DNA of 64,000 nt from assembly GCF_015351405.1 (NCBI RefSeq), contig NZ_JADKMY010000001.1, positions 124,001 to 188,000 of the forward strand, read 5' to 3'. This DNA comes from Corynebacterium suicordis DSM 45110. GTDB taxonomy: Bacteria; Actinomycetota; Actinomycetes; Mycobacteriales; Mycobacteriaceae. The notes below the pieces were generated by a model. That model did no database searches. It saw only the letters and a list, made by a program, of their open reading frames with translations, and was not told where the DNA came from. The translations under genes and the position numbers were made by a program. Shown here piece by piece: positions 1 to 9,652 of this stretch (within the stretch, counting starts at the first letter, position 1; each line of letters begins with the position of its first letter).

Positions 1-2674
1 CGATGGGCACATTGCGCAGCAGCAGTCCCAGGGTGGTGGCTACTCCGTGAGCATCCTGACGGATGCTGTTCTCCGGCAGCGCGCCGGGGAATGCCAACAC
101 CGCGGTACCCGCCGTGGAGATGCGCACGCGGTCGCGGTGATCCAGGCCGAGGGGCGAGCCAGCATCAGCTGCATCGGCCGCCGCATCAGCCAGGTTTGCC
201 ACGGCAAAGCCCGCGGCCAATGGATCCGGGGTGGACTCAGCTACGTCGTTCAGCGAGCTACCGTGCACCCATTCGGAAATCACCAGCACCAGAGAGCCGC
301 CGTCCACCACCTGGTGGATGGTGGCCATGCCCGGGGTGTCTACCGATTGCAGGATCTTGGCCCGTCGCAGTATCTGCGCCTTGGCCTGTGCCCGGGCAGC
401 ACCATTGCGGGTACGGGACGTGGCCTCATCGCGACCCTTGTGGCCGCCGACAACCGTGGGATCCATGATGGTCAGCGCCACCACGTTGCCCGTGCTCATC
501 TCTCGTGCCTGCCACAGACGCGCAGCGGCAGAGCCACCGTGATCCGCCAGCAGGCGGTAAGCGCCGCCGAGAATCGGGGCGCCTGCCACCAAGCGAGGCC
601 CGCGCACTCGTCCGGCGGACAGCGGTGGCAGCACAGGCATCATGGTGTCCGCAGCGGAGGCCAGCACAGCGGCCTCGAGATTCTGCAGTGGACGGCCAGG
701 GAGAGAGTCGGAGGTGCCGGAGGCTGGCGTCGAAACGAAACGGGAAACACCAGGTAAGCGGGACAGCGCGGCACCCACCGTGGCCACCTCAGGAAGTCGC
801 GAACGGGACAGCACCAGGCCGGTGATCAGGAGGAAGACAATGCCGGCGATGGCCATGCGGATGAGGAACCAGGGGTGCGCGGCTCCGTTGTGGGGGAAGA
901 CGAAGGCGCAGAGGAGGGCATCGAGGCGCCAGGAGATGAACGCGCCTACCAGGGAGGAGCCCATAGCCCATCCGGCTGCCTTCAGCACGGAGCGGAATTG
1001 CAGGTCGCCCAAGGATCGGCGCAGCAATTGATGGCCGATGATGGCGCCCGCGATAAAGCCCATGCCGTTTGCCGCACCCAGCAGCACCACCACCAGGCGA
1101 GTCTCGGTGGCGATGAGCGGCGCAGAAAAGGCCAAGGCCAGCTTGGTGATGGTGATGCCGGCGATGATGAAGGTGGGGGTCCAGACTTCCTCGCGGGCGT
1201 AGAACACGCGCAGGTGCAGCAGCACCAGTGCGTAGGGGATCAAGGTGAAGGCAGAGAAACTAATGGTCCAGCCCAGCACGTTGGCGGTGTCCAGACTGTA
1301 GTTTCCGTACGCGAAGAGCGCCGAGGCAATAAGCGTGCCGAAGCAGGTGAAGAACACAATGACCGGGATCAGCGCCATCATGGTGAGCTTGGAGGCCATG
1401 GTGAGATCACCCACCACGGCCTTGTCATCGCCATCGGCGGCATTGCGGGAAAGGCGCGGCATCACTGCGGTCAGCAGGGTCACGCCAATCACGCCATAAG
1501 GCACCTGCAGCAGCTGCCATGCCTGCTGGTAGATCAGCGCGGCGGCGTCGCTGGAGTTGGCGGCGATGCGGTTATTCAGCGCGAAGCCGACCTGGGAAAT
1601 GGCCACGTAAACGATGATGGCCACGGCCATGCCACCGAAGCTCTTCAGACGGTCATCAATGCCCCACAGCGGGCGCAGGTTAATCCCGGCTTTGCGCAGG
1701 TAAGGCACCATGATCAGCGCCTGCACCACCACGCCCAGGGTGGTACCCAGGCCCAGGAGCATGACGTGTGGATTGGTGATGGTGACGTGCTCAAACGGCT
1801 GCAGCTTGGAGCTATCCGGCAGCAGCAGGTAGAAGGCCAGGACAGCCAGAGTCACCACGTTGTTGGCCACAGGCGCCCACGCGCCGGGCTTGAATATCTG
1901 CTTGGTGTTCAAGATGGCCATGAACACCGCGAACATGGCATAGAAGAAGATCTGCGGCAGCACCAGATAGCCAAAAGCCGTGGCCATCTGCACGTCAACC
2001 TTGCCCTCGGTATCCAGCATCACGCGGGTGAGCACTGGCGTGAGCAGGATCGATAACAGCGTGATGATCACTGTCAGGCTGAAGGTGAGGGTGAGGAGTC
2101 TGCGGATGAAGGCCTCGCCCTTATCCGAGTCTTCCTTCTCCGCCCGCACCAGCACGGGCACCACCAGGGCCGTCAGCACCGCACCCAGCACCAGCTCGGT
2201 GATGAGGTTGGGCAGCGTGTTGGCCGTATTGAACGCGGAAGCCACCGCCGGGCCCAGCACGGAACCGATGAGCACCATGCGCATGAAGCCCGTGATGCGA
2301 GAAATCAGCGTGGCGATGGCCATGGAACCACCGGCGCGCACCACCTGGGCATCGGAGGTCTGCTCCTCGTTGTCTTCGGTCTCGGTATTTTTTCCCGACG
2401 CCCCATCCGCGTCCTCGGCCTGAGTCAGCACTCGGGCGCTGGGAGCCTCCGCGAGAGTGGAGTGATCCACAGCGGTGGTATCCGCGACCTCCGGGATGGC
2501 TCCCGGGGCGAGAGTTGGCTTGGGTTCCGGCGCGAGAGCCGGGGGCCGAGAGCTACGAAAGCGGCTCCGGTGGCCCACGGAAGGCTCACCCGCCGCGGAG
2601 TTTTGCCCAGTGGGCGAGCTCGCTGAGGCGGGTTCGGAACGTGAAACATCAGGTTTAGAGTGAGGGGTAGTCAC
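1..2674 (-). CDS. murJ: Lipid II flippase MurJ with C-terminal kinase-like domain (partial, runs off left edge)
   Basis: The frame stays open to the window edge, so about 891 residues are visible and the C-terminus is missing. After a hydrophilic Pro/Glu-rich N-terminus of about 90 residues comes a MOP-family flippase domain with repeated membrane segments (to about residue 630). It carries lipid II from the inner to the outer face of the membrane for peptidoglycan synthesis. From about residue 690 a cytosolic kinase-like domain begins; I see no convincing HxDxxxxN catalytic loop, so it looks like the pseudokinase of mycobacterial MviN. The GTG start at 2674 is chosen because no in-frame ATG lies before the flippase domain; the N-terminal extension makes it uncertain. 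It follows the DUF6049 gene by 59 nt, as Rv3910 follows Rv3909. Confidence 0.9.
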   Translation of the reverse strand, partial: MTTPHSKPDVSRSEPASASSPTGQNSAAGEPSVGHRSRFRSSRPPALAPEPKPTLAPGAIPEVADTTAVDHSTLAEAPSARVLTQAEDADGASGKNTETEDNEEQTSDAQVVRAGGSMAIATLISRITGFMRMVLIGSVLGPAVASAFNTANTLPNLITELVLGAVLTALVVPVLVRAEKEDSDKGEAFIRRLLTLTFSLTVIITLLSILLTPVLTRVMLDTEGKVDVQMATAFGYLVLPQIFFYAMFAVFMAILNTKQIFKPGAWAPVANNVVTLAVLAFYLLLPDSSKLQPFEHVTITNPHVMLLGLGTTLGVVVQALIMVPYLRKAGINLRPLWGIDDRLKSFGGMAVAIIVYVAISQVGFALNNRIAANSSDAAALIYQQAWQLLQVPYGVIGVTLLTAVMPRLSRNAADGDDKAVVGDLTMASKLTMMALIPVIVFFTCFGTLIASALFAYGNYSLDTANVLGWTISFSAFTLIPYALVLLHLRVFYAREEVWTPTFIIAGITITKLALAFSAPLIATETRLVVVLLGAANGMGFIAGAIIGHQLLRRSLGDLQFRSVLKAAGWAMGSSLVGAFISWRLDALLCAFVFPHNGAAHPWFLIRMAIAGIVFLLITGLVLSRSRLPEVATVGAALSRLPGVSRFVSTPASGTSDSLPGRPLQNLEAAVLASAADTMMPVLPPLSAGRVRGPRLVAGAPILGGAYRLLADHGGSAAARLWQAREMSTGNVVALTIMDPTVVGGHKGRDEATSRTRNGAARAQAKAQILRRAKILQSVDTPGMATIHQVVDGGSLVLVISEWVHGSSLNDVAESTPDPLAAGFAVANLADAAADAADAGSPLGLDHRDRVRISTAGTAVLAFPGALPENSIRQDAHGVATTLGLLLRNVPI

Positions 2675-2733
2675 TCCACCATCATTGTTCACCAGTGGCG
2701 CTGTGCCTAACGGACACTGGGCGTGTCAGGTTT

Positions 2734-5385
2734 TTAGCGGGCTTCAATAGGCCGACGACGCAGGCGCGCTGGCCGGCGATTCCAGAAAATCTTGCCGGCA
2801 ATTCCGATGCCCACCAGCAGGATCGCCACGGAAATCGCTGTACCCGCGGAGATGCCCGGCACGGATTGCACGCGCAAGTCCACGGGGTCGGTGATCGGCG
2901 TGCCATCGGGAGAGGCCAGCCACAACTTCAGATTAGTGCTGGCATCAGCGGCATTGTTCGCCGTGTTCAACGAGACCGTGATGGAACCCTTGGCGGGGAT
3001 CGACGCGTTTTCTTCCTGAAGTTTCAGATCCAGCGGCTGATCACTCTCGGTGGAGTAATCCACCGTGATGGGCACGGGCAGCGGCAGCCCATTGCGTGCC
3101 AAAACCAACAGAGGCGAGGAATCCGAGGTGCGGGTGAACACATTGCCGGGCGGAACCAGCGTGACTGATCTGCGCAACGCCGAGAAGATCTGGTTGACCT
3201 CATCGAGCCGCCGGTTCACATTCCCGCGGGTCTCAGCCCAGGCACTGCGCACCCGCAGGCGGTAACTGCTAGTGGCGCGGGTGAGATCACCGTAGAGAGG
3301 ACGGGTGAAGCTCTCGCGGGTCAGCGCGATAGTTGGGTCATTGTGCATGGTGGTGGTGAGTTCCTGCAGCGCGGTGGCCTGCTCGGAGATTCGCTGCGCC
3401 TGCCCCTCCCCCAGCGCGCCCGGATCCAGGTAGGGCTCCACCAACGAGCCCTGCCCGGTTTTCTGCTGCAACACGGAAGTCAGCGGGGCAGGAACTGCGC
3501 GCCCCTGAGTGAAGGATTGCGAGATGGCTGACAAGAATTGGCTGGCACCCGCGCCATTCACGCTCCACAGGGAGGGCGGAACAGCCAAAACGGTATTGCC
3601 CGCGCGCACTTCCTCGTTGAAGATCGCGGTGGCCTCAGCCATCCGAGCTGTAGGGCTATCCTCCTCCACGTCATAGCGCTTGCGCGGGTCGGAATACGCG
3701 GCGATGGATGGCTGCTCACCCGTGGCCTGCAGGGCTGATCCGAGATCCGCGGAATAACCCACGGCGTGCAGTTTCGCCGCTCCGAGCACAGTGGGCGGGA
3801 CGGAACTGGAGATATCCGTGGAGCTCAACGGGGTGATCGGAGATTCCGGCTCAGCGTTCTCCACCGGTTCTTCAGCAGGGCCGGACTGCACGTTGACGGT
3901 GTTGCCCGCCACCAGTGCGCTCACCGTCTGCGGTTCCTGCCCTGGAATGACCGGGTTTTCCGCTGGGGTGGAGACTGATCCGCCATTTTTCACCCGCCGC
4001 TCGAAAGCCTCAGACAGATCAACCTGCGCGCCTTGCGTGGCCGCATGCCGCAGCAGGGGGGTTGAAGCGGGAGAGAGATATCCGGCGTCGGGAATAACGA
4101 CATTCTGCGTGGGCCACACGCCCAGGATGCGGTGGATGATCTGCGGACCCTGCGCCAGAGCGTGCATGCCCAGCCAATCCTGCTGGGTTTCCGCGATGGT
4201 GTTCAGATCCGCACCGGCATAGGGCAGAGCCACGCTACACCCGTGGTCAACGGTGGTTTTCAGGTCCGCCAGCCACTCCTTGGCAGCCTCCACACCGGTG
4301 CCCTCGGAGAACTCGAGGTCATCGCCGCCGAAGATATCGCCCCAGGAATCGCGCAGCTGCTTGGGTTCGGTGACGGGGCTGGGGCGCTCATGGCCCACTC
4401 GATAACCGCGGGTCATTCGATCCACCGTGTCCAGGAGCTCGGGATCCACGGCCACGCAACTGGCCTGACGGAGCTGCTCGCCCTGCGGGCCCTCGATGGC
4501 GGTCCGGTAGGTGTCCAGGAGCTCCCGCAATCGGCCGCCTTCCGCGAGCTCTTCCGCGAGGTGTTCATCGGTCAGGTACAGCGGGGAGCGTTGCGGGGCC
4601 TCCCCCGTTCCGCCGCCAAGAACATGTGTTTCCGACGCCAAAGGCCACACAAAAGTCACCGGAGTAGCCGGGGCGGGAGGTTCGTTTGTTTCCGCGGGGC
4701 GAGGTTCTGTCTGGCTGATGGTGGTGCGGGCTACGCCCACCAACTGTTGGGAGGATTCCTGCTGCTCAGCGGATTGCGCGCTGCCGCTGAGAGCGAACAT
4801 CACTGGGTGGCTGCCCGGGCTGAAGAGCTCGGGGATCAACACGCTATTGCTGGATTCTTCCGCGCCTCCCGGCTCCTTGAGAATGTGCAGTGTGTAGGTC
4901 TGCGATTGCCCCGGGGAGATGTCCTGGGGAATGCTCAGGGCGTTTGAAGACTCGGGATATTCACCGTAATTGGCCAATTGTGCGGAGCGAACCGCAGCGC
5001 CGTTCTCCACGGCTGGCTGGGAAAGCACCCGCAGGGAGAGGTCCGTGAGCGGCGCGGAGGTGTTGTTGCGGATGTTGAGCTCCGCGGTCACGGAATTCGC
5101 TTCCACCTTCAGGGCTGAGAGTTCATTCTTGACTCCCAGCTCCGGATCCGTGCTCCGTGCCAGCGGGTTTTCCCAGGCAGGGATGTTTTCTTCAACGGAA
5201 GGGTCTTGCGGTGGCGAGTAGGTTTGCGCCTCCGCCAGCGGGGAAAGGGTGGGCAGCGCGCTGGCTGCACTGAGCGTGGCGACGCTCAAGGTGGCGGCAA
5301 TAGTCAGGGATGGTCGTCGCAGATTTCCGCGCAGCTTTCGGCGCAGCGCGGGCTGGCGCTGTGCACGGCTGGGCGAATGAGACAT
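2734..5385 (-). CDS. DUF6049-type secreted/membrane-anchored protein (Rv3909-like)
   Basis: 883 residues. An Arg-rich N-terminus leads into a hydrophobic signal segment (about residues 25-52), followed by a large extracytoplasmic region. Near the C-terminus is one membrane helix, then a short Arg-rich cytoplasmic tail, so the protein is anchored with its bulk outside. Size, topology and position between a NUDIX gene and murJ match mycobacterial Rv3909, whose biochemical role is unknown. The ATG at 5385 lies 9 nt after the NUDIX stop, which suggests one transcript for NUDIX, DUF6049 and murJ. A link to cell-wall assembly is inferred only from the neighbourhood. Confidence 0.85.
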   Translation of the reverse strand: MSHSPSRAQRQPALRRKLRGNLRRPSLTIAATLSVATLSAASALPTLSPLAEAQTYSPPQDPSVEENIPAWENPLARSTDPELGVKNELSALKVEANSVTAELNIRNNTSAPLTDLSLRVLSQPAVENGAAVRSAQLANYGEYPESSNALSIPQDISPGQSQTYTLHILKEPGGAEESSNSVLIPELFSPGSHPVMFALSGSAQSAEQQESSQQLVGVARTTISQTEPRPAETNEPPAPATPVTFVWPLASETHVLGGGTGEAPQRSPLYLTDEHLAEELAEGGRLRELLDTYRTAIEGPQGEQLRQASCVAVDPELLDTVDRMTRGYRVGHERPSPVTEPKQLRDSWGDIFGGDDLEFSEGTGVEAAKEWLADLKTTVDHGCSVALPYAGADLNTIAETQQDWLGMHALAQGPQIIHRILGVWPTQNVVIPDAGYLSPASTPLLRHAATQGAQVDLSEAFERRVKNGGSVSTPAENPVIPGQEPQTVSALVAGNTVNVQSGPAEEPVENAEPESPITPLSSTDISSSVPPTVLGAAKLHAVGYSADLGSALQATGEQPSIAAYSDPRKRYDVEEDSPTARMAEATAIFNEEVRAGNTVLAVPPSLWSVNGAGASQFLSAISQSFTQGRAVPAPLTSVLQQKTGQGSLVEPYLDPGALGEGQAQRISEQATALQELTTTMHNDPTIALTRESFTRPLYGDLTRATSSYRLRVRSAWAETRGNVNRRLDEVNQIFSALRRSVTLVPPGNVFTRTSDSSPLLVLARNGLPLPVPITVDYSTESDQPLDLKLQEENASIPAKGSITVSLNTANNAADASTNLKLWLASPDGTPITDPVDLRVQSVPGISAGTAISVAILLVGIGIAGKIFWNRRPARLRRRPIEAR

Positions 5386-5394
5386 GGAGACAGC

Positions 5395-6318
5395 CTAACG
5401 CGGGGTGAACCGGCCGGCCTTGGCTTCGGCGCGCGCATATTCCGGGAGGCGCTCAAAAGCTTGGCGTGCCAAGCGGCGCTCATCGGCGTACGCCAAGCGC
5501 TCCACCAGCTGGTTTACGGGCAGCCAGGCCACTTCCGTGACTTCCGGATCTTCATCATTGAGGTTGCCGTCCACGTAGCGCAAGAGGTGATGATGCACGG
5601 TCTTGTGGATGCGCACGCCATCGGAGACGAACCAATAATCGATGGTGCCGAGGTCCGCGATCACTTCCCCAGCCACACCCGTTTCCTCCCACACCTCGCG
5701 CTCGGCGGTGGCGTGCTGGGATTCATCCGGCTCCACATGGCCCTTGGGCATGGACCACAGCAGGCGACCCCGACGATCCAATCGCCCGATGAGTGCCACG
5801 TAGATGCGGGAAAGATCCACGTTGCCCTCATTGCTCACTGCCTCTGCCAGGCCGGAGATCACTAGGCCGCCAGCGGATGTCTCCATGGAAACGGGCAGCT
5901 CAGAGTGCGCATCGTTGTAGTGAGAGGCCGTGCGTGGTTGATTGCGACGGTACTGATTGGCTGCGGGGCGCCGGTTGCTACGGTTTCCCTGGCTGCTTTC
6001 CGAACGGCTATTTTCCGTACGGTTTCCCCCGGGATTATTGCCGGAATTACCACCCCTGCGTGAACGATTTCCGCGCGAATTGCGGGAGCCTGAGCGGTTG
6101 GCGTTCTTGGCGGCTGGGCGCTGCTGACCCTTGTGCTCGCCACCCTGCTTCTTTGCGCCACCGCGAGCAGCGCCGGAACCTTCAGAAGAAGCGTCTTCAG
6201 AACTCTTCGCCTGGGCGCTGTTGCCTTGCTGGTTGCCCGGCCGGTTCTTGTTGTTCTTATTGGAACGCCGACGCCGACGACGCCGTGGAGCGCCACCGGA
6301 AGTCTCGTTCTCATTCAT
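5395..6318 (-). CDS. NUDIX hydrolase with long basic disordered N-terminus (MutT4-like)
   Basis: 307 residues. The C-terminal half carries a complete Nudix box, G193-x5-E199-x7-R207-E-V-W-E-E-T-G-V, so it should hydrolyse a nucleoside diphosphate linked to another group; the substrate is unknown. Residues 1 to about 135 are low complexity, rich in Arg, Asn, Gly and Ser, with a run of seven Arg near the start, which suggests contact with RNA or another polyanion. On the minus strand a TAGTCT hexamer lies 7 nt before the ATG, so the transcript may be leaderless. First gene of the NUDIX-DUF6049-murJ unit, as in Rv3908-Rv3910. Confidence 0.9.
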   Translation of the reverse strand: MNENETSGGAPRRRRRRRSNKNNKNRPGNQQGNSAQAKSSEDASSEGSGAARGGAKKQGGEHKGQQRPAAKNANRSGSRNSRGNRSRRGGNSGNNPGGNRTENSRSESSQGNRSNRRPAANQYRRNQPRTASHYNDAHSELPVSMETSAGGLVISGLAEAVSNEGNVDLSRIYVALIGRLDRRGRLLWSMPKGHVEPDESQHATAEREVWEETGVAGEVIADLGTIDYWFVSDGVRIHKTVHHHLLRYVDGNLNDEDPEVTEVAWLPVNQLVERLAYADERRLARQAFERLPEYARAEAKAGRFTPR

Positions 6319-6409
6319 TTGTATAAGACTAGTCGTCTCGGCAAATAATAGGGAACCGCGTAGTGGGCCTGGGGTGACCCCAATCCTGGTTACGTACTTT
6401 TGCGTGCAA

Positions 6410-6425
6410 AGTGATGTGAATCACT
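6410..6425. promoter_or_regulatory. GlxR/CRP-type palindromic operator upstream of the acyl-CoA ligase
   Basis: AGTGATGTGAATCACT is a GTGA-N6-TCAC palindrome extended by one matched pair, centred about 48 nt before the ligase ATG. The corynebacterial cAMP regulator GlxR recognises TGTGA-N6-TCACA. The outer T/A pair is replaced here, so it is a good but imperfect match. Direction of control is unknown. Confidence 0.55.
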
Positions 6426-6465
6426 AAGGTGGGAATTGTCATGACCCCGACTTTAGGAATCCACC

Positions 6466-8103
6466 ATGCTTGCCGGACTCAATGCCCCGCTCACACCTCT
6501 GCGCTTCCTTCAACGCAGCGCCACCGCGTACCCAGAGAGAACCGCGTGCATCGATGGGCCACGCCGAATCACCTTTGCGGACATGAAACGGGACGCAGAG
6601 AAGATGGCCCGGGCTTTGCTCAGCCGGGGACTGCAGCGCGGCGAGCGGGTGGGGATGCTGGCTGCCAACAGCTATGAGGCGCTGCTGGCTCAATTCGCGG
6701 TGCCGTTGGCTGGCGGAGTGCTGGTGCCGATCAACACCCGGCTCGCACCCGCGGAAGTCCGCTACATCTGCGATCACGCCAGCATCAACATTCTCTTCGG
6801 AGAGCAGGAACTCATCCTGGCCTGCCGGCGGACCCTTGGCAGCGCCGGGCTGGTGGAGACTTTCGTGCTCATCCACGATGCCGATGGTTCGCAACCGCAG
6901 CCGGAACATCCAGATCAGGGTGCGGTTATTACGTTTGATGATTTTCTTGCTGGCGTCGAAAACCAAGAAGAACCGGAACTGATTTATGGCGTGGAGGATG
7001 AAGATTCCGCCATCGCCATCAACTACACCTCGGGCACCACGGGCAGGCCAAAGGGCGTGGTGTACACCCACCGCGGTGCCTACCTGGCCGCGCTGGGCAT
7101 GGTGATGACGCATCAGTACAACCGCGATTCGGTCTACCTGTGGACGCTCCCCATGTTCCACTGCTCCGGTTGGTGCACGGGGTGGGCGGCAATGGCGGCG
7201 AGCTCCACGCAGGTCGCATTGCGAGCGGTGCGTGGCCCGGACATTTGGCGCTATATCGACGAAGAAGGCGTGACAAACCTCTGCGGAGCGCCGGCTGTGC
7301 TGGCGATTATTGTCAACGCGCCGGAAGCGCACGAGGTGGACAACCTGATGATCGCCACCGCTGGAGCTCCACCCAGCCCCACCATCATCGCCGCGTGTGA
7401 GGACTTAGGAATCGACATCGTCCACGTCTACGGACTCACGGAGACATATGGGCCCACCGTTGCCTGCGTACCTCAAGTCGCGTGGAAGGATCTCCCGACT
7501 GCCGAGCGCGCCCAACTGAAATCGCGCCAGGGAATTGGCATGGTGACCAGCGAAGAAGTGCGAGTGGTGGAGCAGATCGCCAAGAATGCGCCCCGGGATG
7601 TGGAGCTGCATGACGTCCCTGCAGACGGGAAAACCATGGGTGAAGTGGTGATGCGCGGCAACGTGGTGATGAAGGAATACTTCAACAACCCGGATGCCAC
7701 CGAGAAAGCCTTTGCGGGCGGGTGGTTCCACTCCGGCGACCTCGCGGTGCAGCACCCGGATGGGTACATCCAGATCCTGGATAGGGAAAAGGATGTGGTC
7801 ATTTCCGGTGGTGAGAACATCTCCACCATCGAGGTGGAGCAGGCGATTATCAGTCACCCGGCCATCGCGGACGTGGCTGTGGTGGGCGTGCCAGATGAAA
7901 AGTGGGGTGAGGCACTGCGCGCCTATGTGGTGCTCGCCGCAAACGTGCAGCAGGAAGATTCCGTGGAAGCCTCGGTGATCGATCACTGCCGCGGGCTCAT
8001 CGCCGGGTTCAAGGTGCCGCGGGATTACCGGATCATCGAAGAACTGCCGCGCACATCCACCGGCAAGGTGCGCAAGAACGAGCTGCGGGAGTGGGAGGGC
8101 TGA
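6466..8103 (+). CDS. AMP-forming fatty-acid/acyl-CoA ligase
   Basis: 545 residues, ANL superfamily: activates a carboxylic acid with ATP and transfers it to CoA. The P-loop-like motif YTSGTTGRPKG is at about residues 186-196. The adenylate-binding YGLTETYGP motif, the hinge/ATP motif SGDLAVQHPDGY and the C-terminal PRTSTGKVRK lysine region are all present, so the enzyme looks intact. The start is preceded by AGGAATCC. In mycobacteria the NUDIX gene and pcnA are direct divergent neighbours; here this ligase sits between them. A GlxR-like palindrome lies just upstream. Chain-length preference cannot be read from sequence. Confidence 0.9.
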   Translation: MLAGLNAPLTPLRFLQRSATAYPERTACIDGPRRITFADMKRDAEKMARALLSRGLQRGERVGMLAANSYEALLAQFAVPLAGGVLVPINTRLAPAEVRYICDHASINILFGEQELILACRRTLGSAGLVETFVLIHDADGSQPQPEHPDQGAVITFDDFLAGVENQEEPELIYGVEDEDSAIAINYTSGTTGRPKGVVYTHRGAYLAALGMVMTHQYNRDSVYLWTLPMFHCSGWCTGWAAMAASSTQVALRAVRGPDIWRYIDEEGVTNLCGAPAVLAIIVNAPEAHEVDNLMIATAGAPPSPTIIAACEDLGIDIVHVYGLTETYGPTVACVPQVAWKDLPTAERAQLKSRQGIGMVTSEEVRVVEQIAKNAPRDVELHDVPADGKTMGEVVMRGNVVMKEYFNNPDATEKAFAGGWFHSGDLAVQHPDGYIQILDREKDVVISGGENISTIEVEQAIISHPAIADVAVVGVPDEKWGEALRAYVVLAANVQQEDSVEASVIDHCRGLIAGFKVPRDYRIIEELPRTSTGKVRKNELREWEG

Positions 8104-8137
8104 AAGAGCGTCATGGCCACAAGGTAGAATCTGCGCT

Positions 8138-9652
8138 GTGAACGACCGATCCTCCTCCCCCGCCCAGCACGTACCGGATTCTGCCCTGATGGCGAATGCG
8201 TGGCGGGGTCTGCAGGAGCTCGATGGCTGGTTGCGACCCTTGGCGGAGGCTTTCGCGGCTGCGGGGCATCCCATCTATCTGGTCGGTGGATCCGTGCGCG
8301 ATGCGCTGCTGGGCCGTTTGAGCCATGACTTGGATTTCACTACCCCGGCTCGCCCGGAGGAGATCATCCGGATTATCACCCCGCTGTCCAGCACGGTGTG
8401 GGATATCGGCATCGAGTTCGGCACGGTATCCGCGCTGGTCAAGGGCATGACGCTGGAGATCACCACGTTCCGCGCTGATCAGTATGACGGGGAATCCCGC
8501 AACCCCGAAGTGACGTTCGGTGACACCCTGGAGGGCGATCTCTCGCGGCGCGATTTCCGCGTGAACGCGATGGCTCTGCAGCTCTCCGCCGAGGGCGAGC
8601 ATGAGTTCCGGGATCCGCTCGGTGGCCTGCAAGACTTGAGCGCCGGCGTGCTGGACACCCCGGATTCCCCGCAGATCAGCTTCAACGATGATCCCCTGCG
8701 GATGCTGCGCGCGTGCCGTTTTGTCTCCCAACTGGGACTTTCGGTGGCACCCCGGGTGCAGACCGCGATGCAAGACATGGCCCAGCAGATCGAGCGCATC
8801 ACGGTGGAGCGGGTGGCCGTGGAGCTCAACAAGCTGATGCTGGGTGAAAAGCCATGGGAGGGCCTGGACCTCATGGTGAGCACTGGTCTGGCCGAATACG
8901 TGCTGCCGGAATTGCCCGCGCTGCAGCTCACCCAAGATGAGCATCACCAGCACAAGGACGTGTACTGGCATTCCCTCAAGGTGCTGGGCAACGCGGTGGA
9001 GCTGGAGCGCGAGCGCGGCATGGAACCGAGCCTGGAATTGCGCTGGGCTGCACTGATGCATGACATCGGCAAGCCCGAGACCAGGGCTTTTAATGACAAC
9101 GGCAACGTCACCTTCTACCAGCATGAGGTAGTGGGAGCCCGCATCACGCGTCACCGCCTGCGCGCGCTGAAGTACAGCAAGCAACACATCAAGGACATCT
9201 CCGAGCTGGTGCGCTTGCACATGCGTTTTCATGGCTATGGCCAGGGAAACGGCACGCCTGAGGATGATGGGATCTGGTCCGATTCCGCAGTGCGGCGCTA
9301 CGTCAACGATGCCGGCCCACTCCTGCCCCTGCTCCACCTGCTGGTTCGCGCGGATTGCACAACCCGCAACAAGAACAAGGCCAACCGCCTGCAACGCAAG
9401 TATGACGGTCTGGAAGCGCGCATCGCGGAACTGCAGGAGCAGGAGAACTTGGACGCGGTGCGGCCAGACCTGGACGGCAACGAGATCATGCAGATTCTGG
9501 ATCTTCAGCCCGGCCCAGAGGTGGGGCGCGCGTGGGCGTACCTCAAGGAGCTGCGCCTGGATGAGGGACCGCTGGATCGCGAGGCCGCCATCGCCGCTCT
9601 GCAGCAGTGGTGGGCGGAAGAACAAGCCAAGAACCAAGAGGATGACTCATGA
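8138..9652 (+). CDS. pcnA: CCA tRNA nucleotidyltransferase with HD domain
   Basis: 504 residues. It adds or repairs the 3' CCA of tRNAs. The class II nucleotidyltransferase head shows LVGGSVRDALLGR and the metal-binding DLDFTT pair, followed by the RRDFRVNAMAL segment. A C-terminal HD phosphohydrolase domain has MHDIGKP with the HD pair. The GTG start is supported by TAGAAT ending 7 nt upstream, a leaderless arrangement. The stop overlaps the next ATG by 4 bp. Divergent from the NUDIX-murJ unit apart from the inserted ligase, as for mycobacterial pcnA. Confidence 0.92.
   Translation: MNDRSSSPAQHVPDSALMANAWRGLQELDGWLRPLAEAFAAAGHPIYLVGGSVRDALLGRLSHDLDFTTPARPEEIIRIITPLSSTVWDIGIEFGTVSALVKGMTLEITTFRADQYDGESRNPEVTFGDTLEGDLSRRDFRVNAMALQLSAEGEHEFRDPLGGLQDLSAGVLDTPDSPQISFNDDPLRMLRACRFVSQLGLSVAPRVQTAMQDMAQQIERITVERVAVELNKLMLGEKPWEGLDLMVSTGLAEYVLPELPALQLTQDEHHQHKDVYWHSLKVLGNAVELERERGMEPSLELRWAALMHDIGKPETRAFNDNGNVTFYQHEVVGARITRHRLRALKYSKQHIKDISELVRLHMRFHGYGQGNGTPEDDGIWSDSAVRRYVNDAGPLLPLLHLLVRADCTTRNKNKANRLQRKYDGLEARIAELQEQENLDAVRPDLDGNEIMQILDLQPGPEVGRAWAYLKELRLDEGPLDREAAIAALQQWWAEEQAKNQEDDS

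Noticed and set aside
875..2056. Long plus-strand open frame antisense to murJ
   Set aside because: Low-complexity His/Gln/Gly-rich translation typical of the reverse frame of a GC-rich gene; murJ on the other strand is clear.
6271..6292. Repeated CGACGC-type triplets resembling the recurrent GGCGTCG word
   Set aside because: This is the arginine run at the start of the NUDIX gene; counted as codon repetition and left out of the motif tally.
8111..9637. 508-codon minus-strand frame over pcnA
   Set aside because: Same pattern of His/Leu-rich antisense translation; pcnA has complete motifs.
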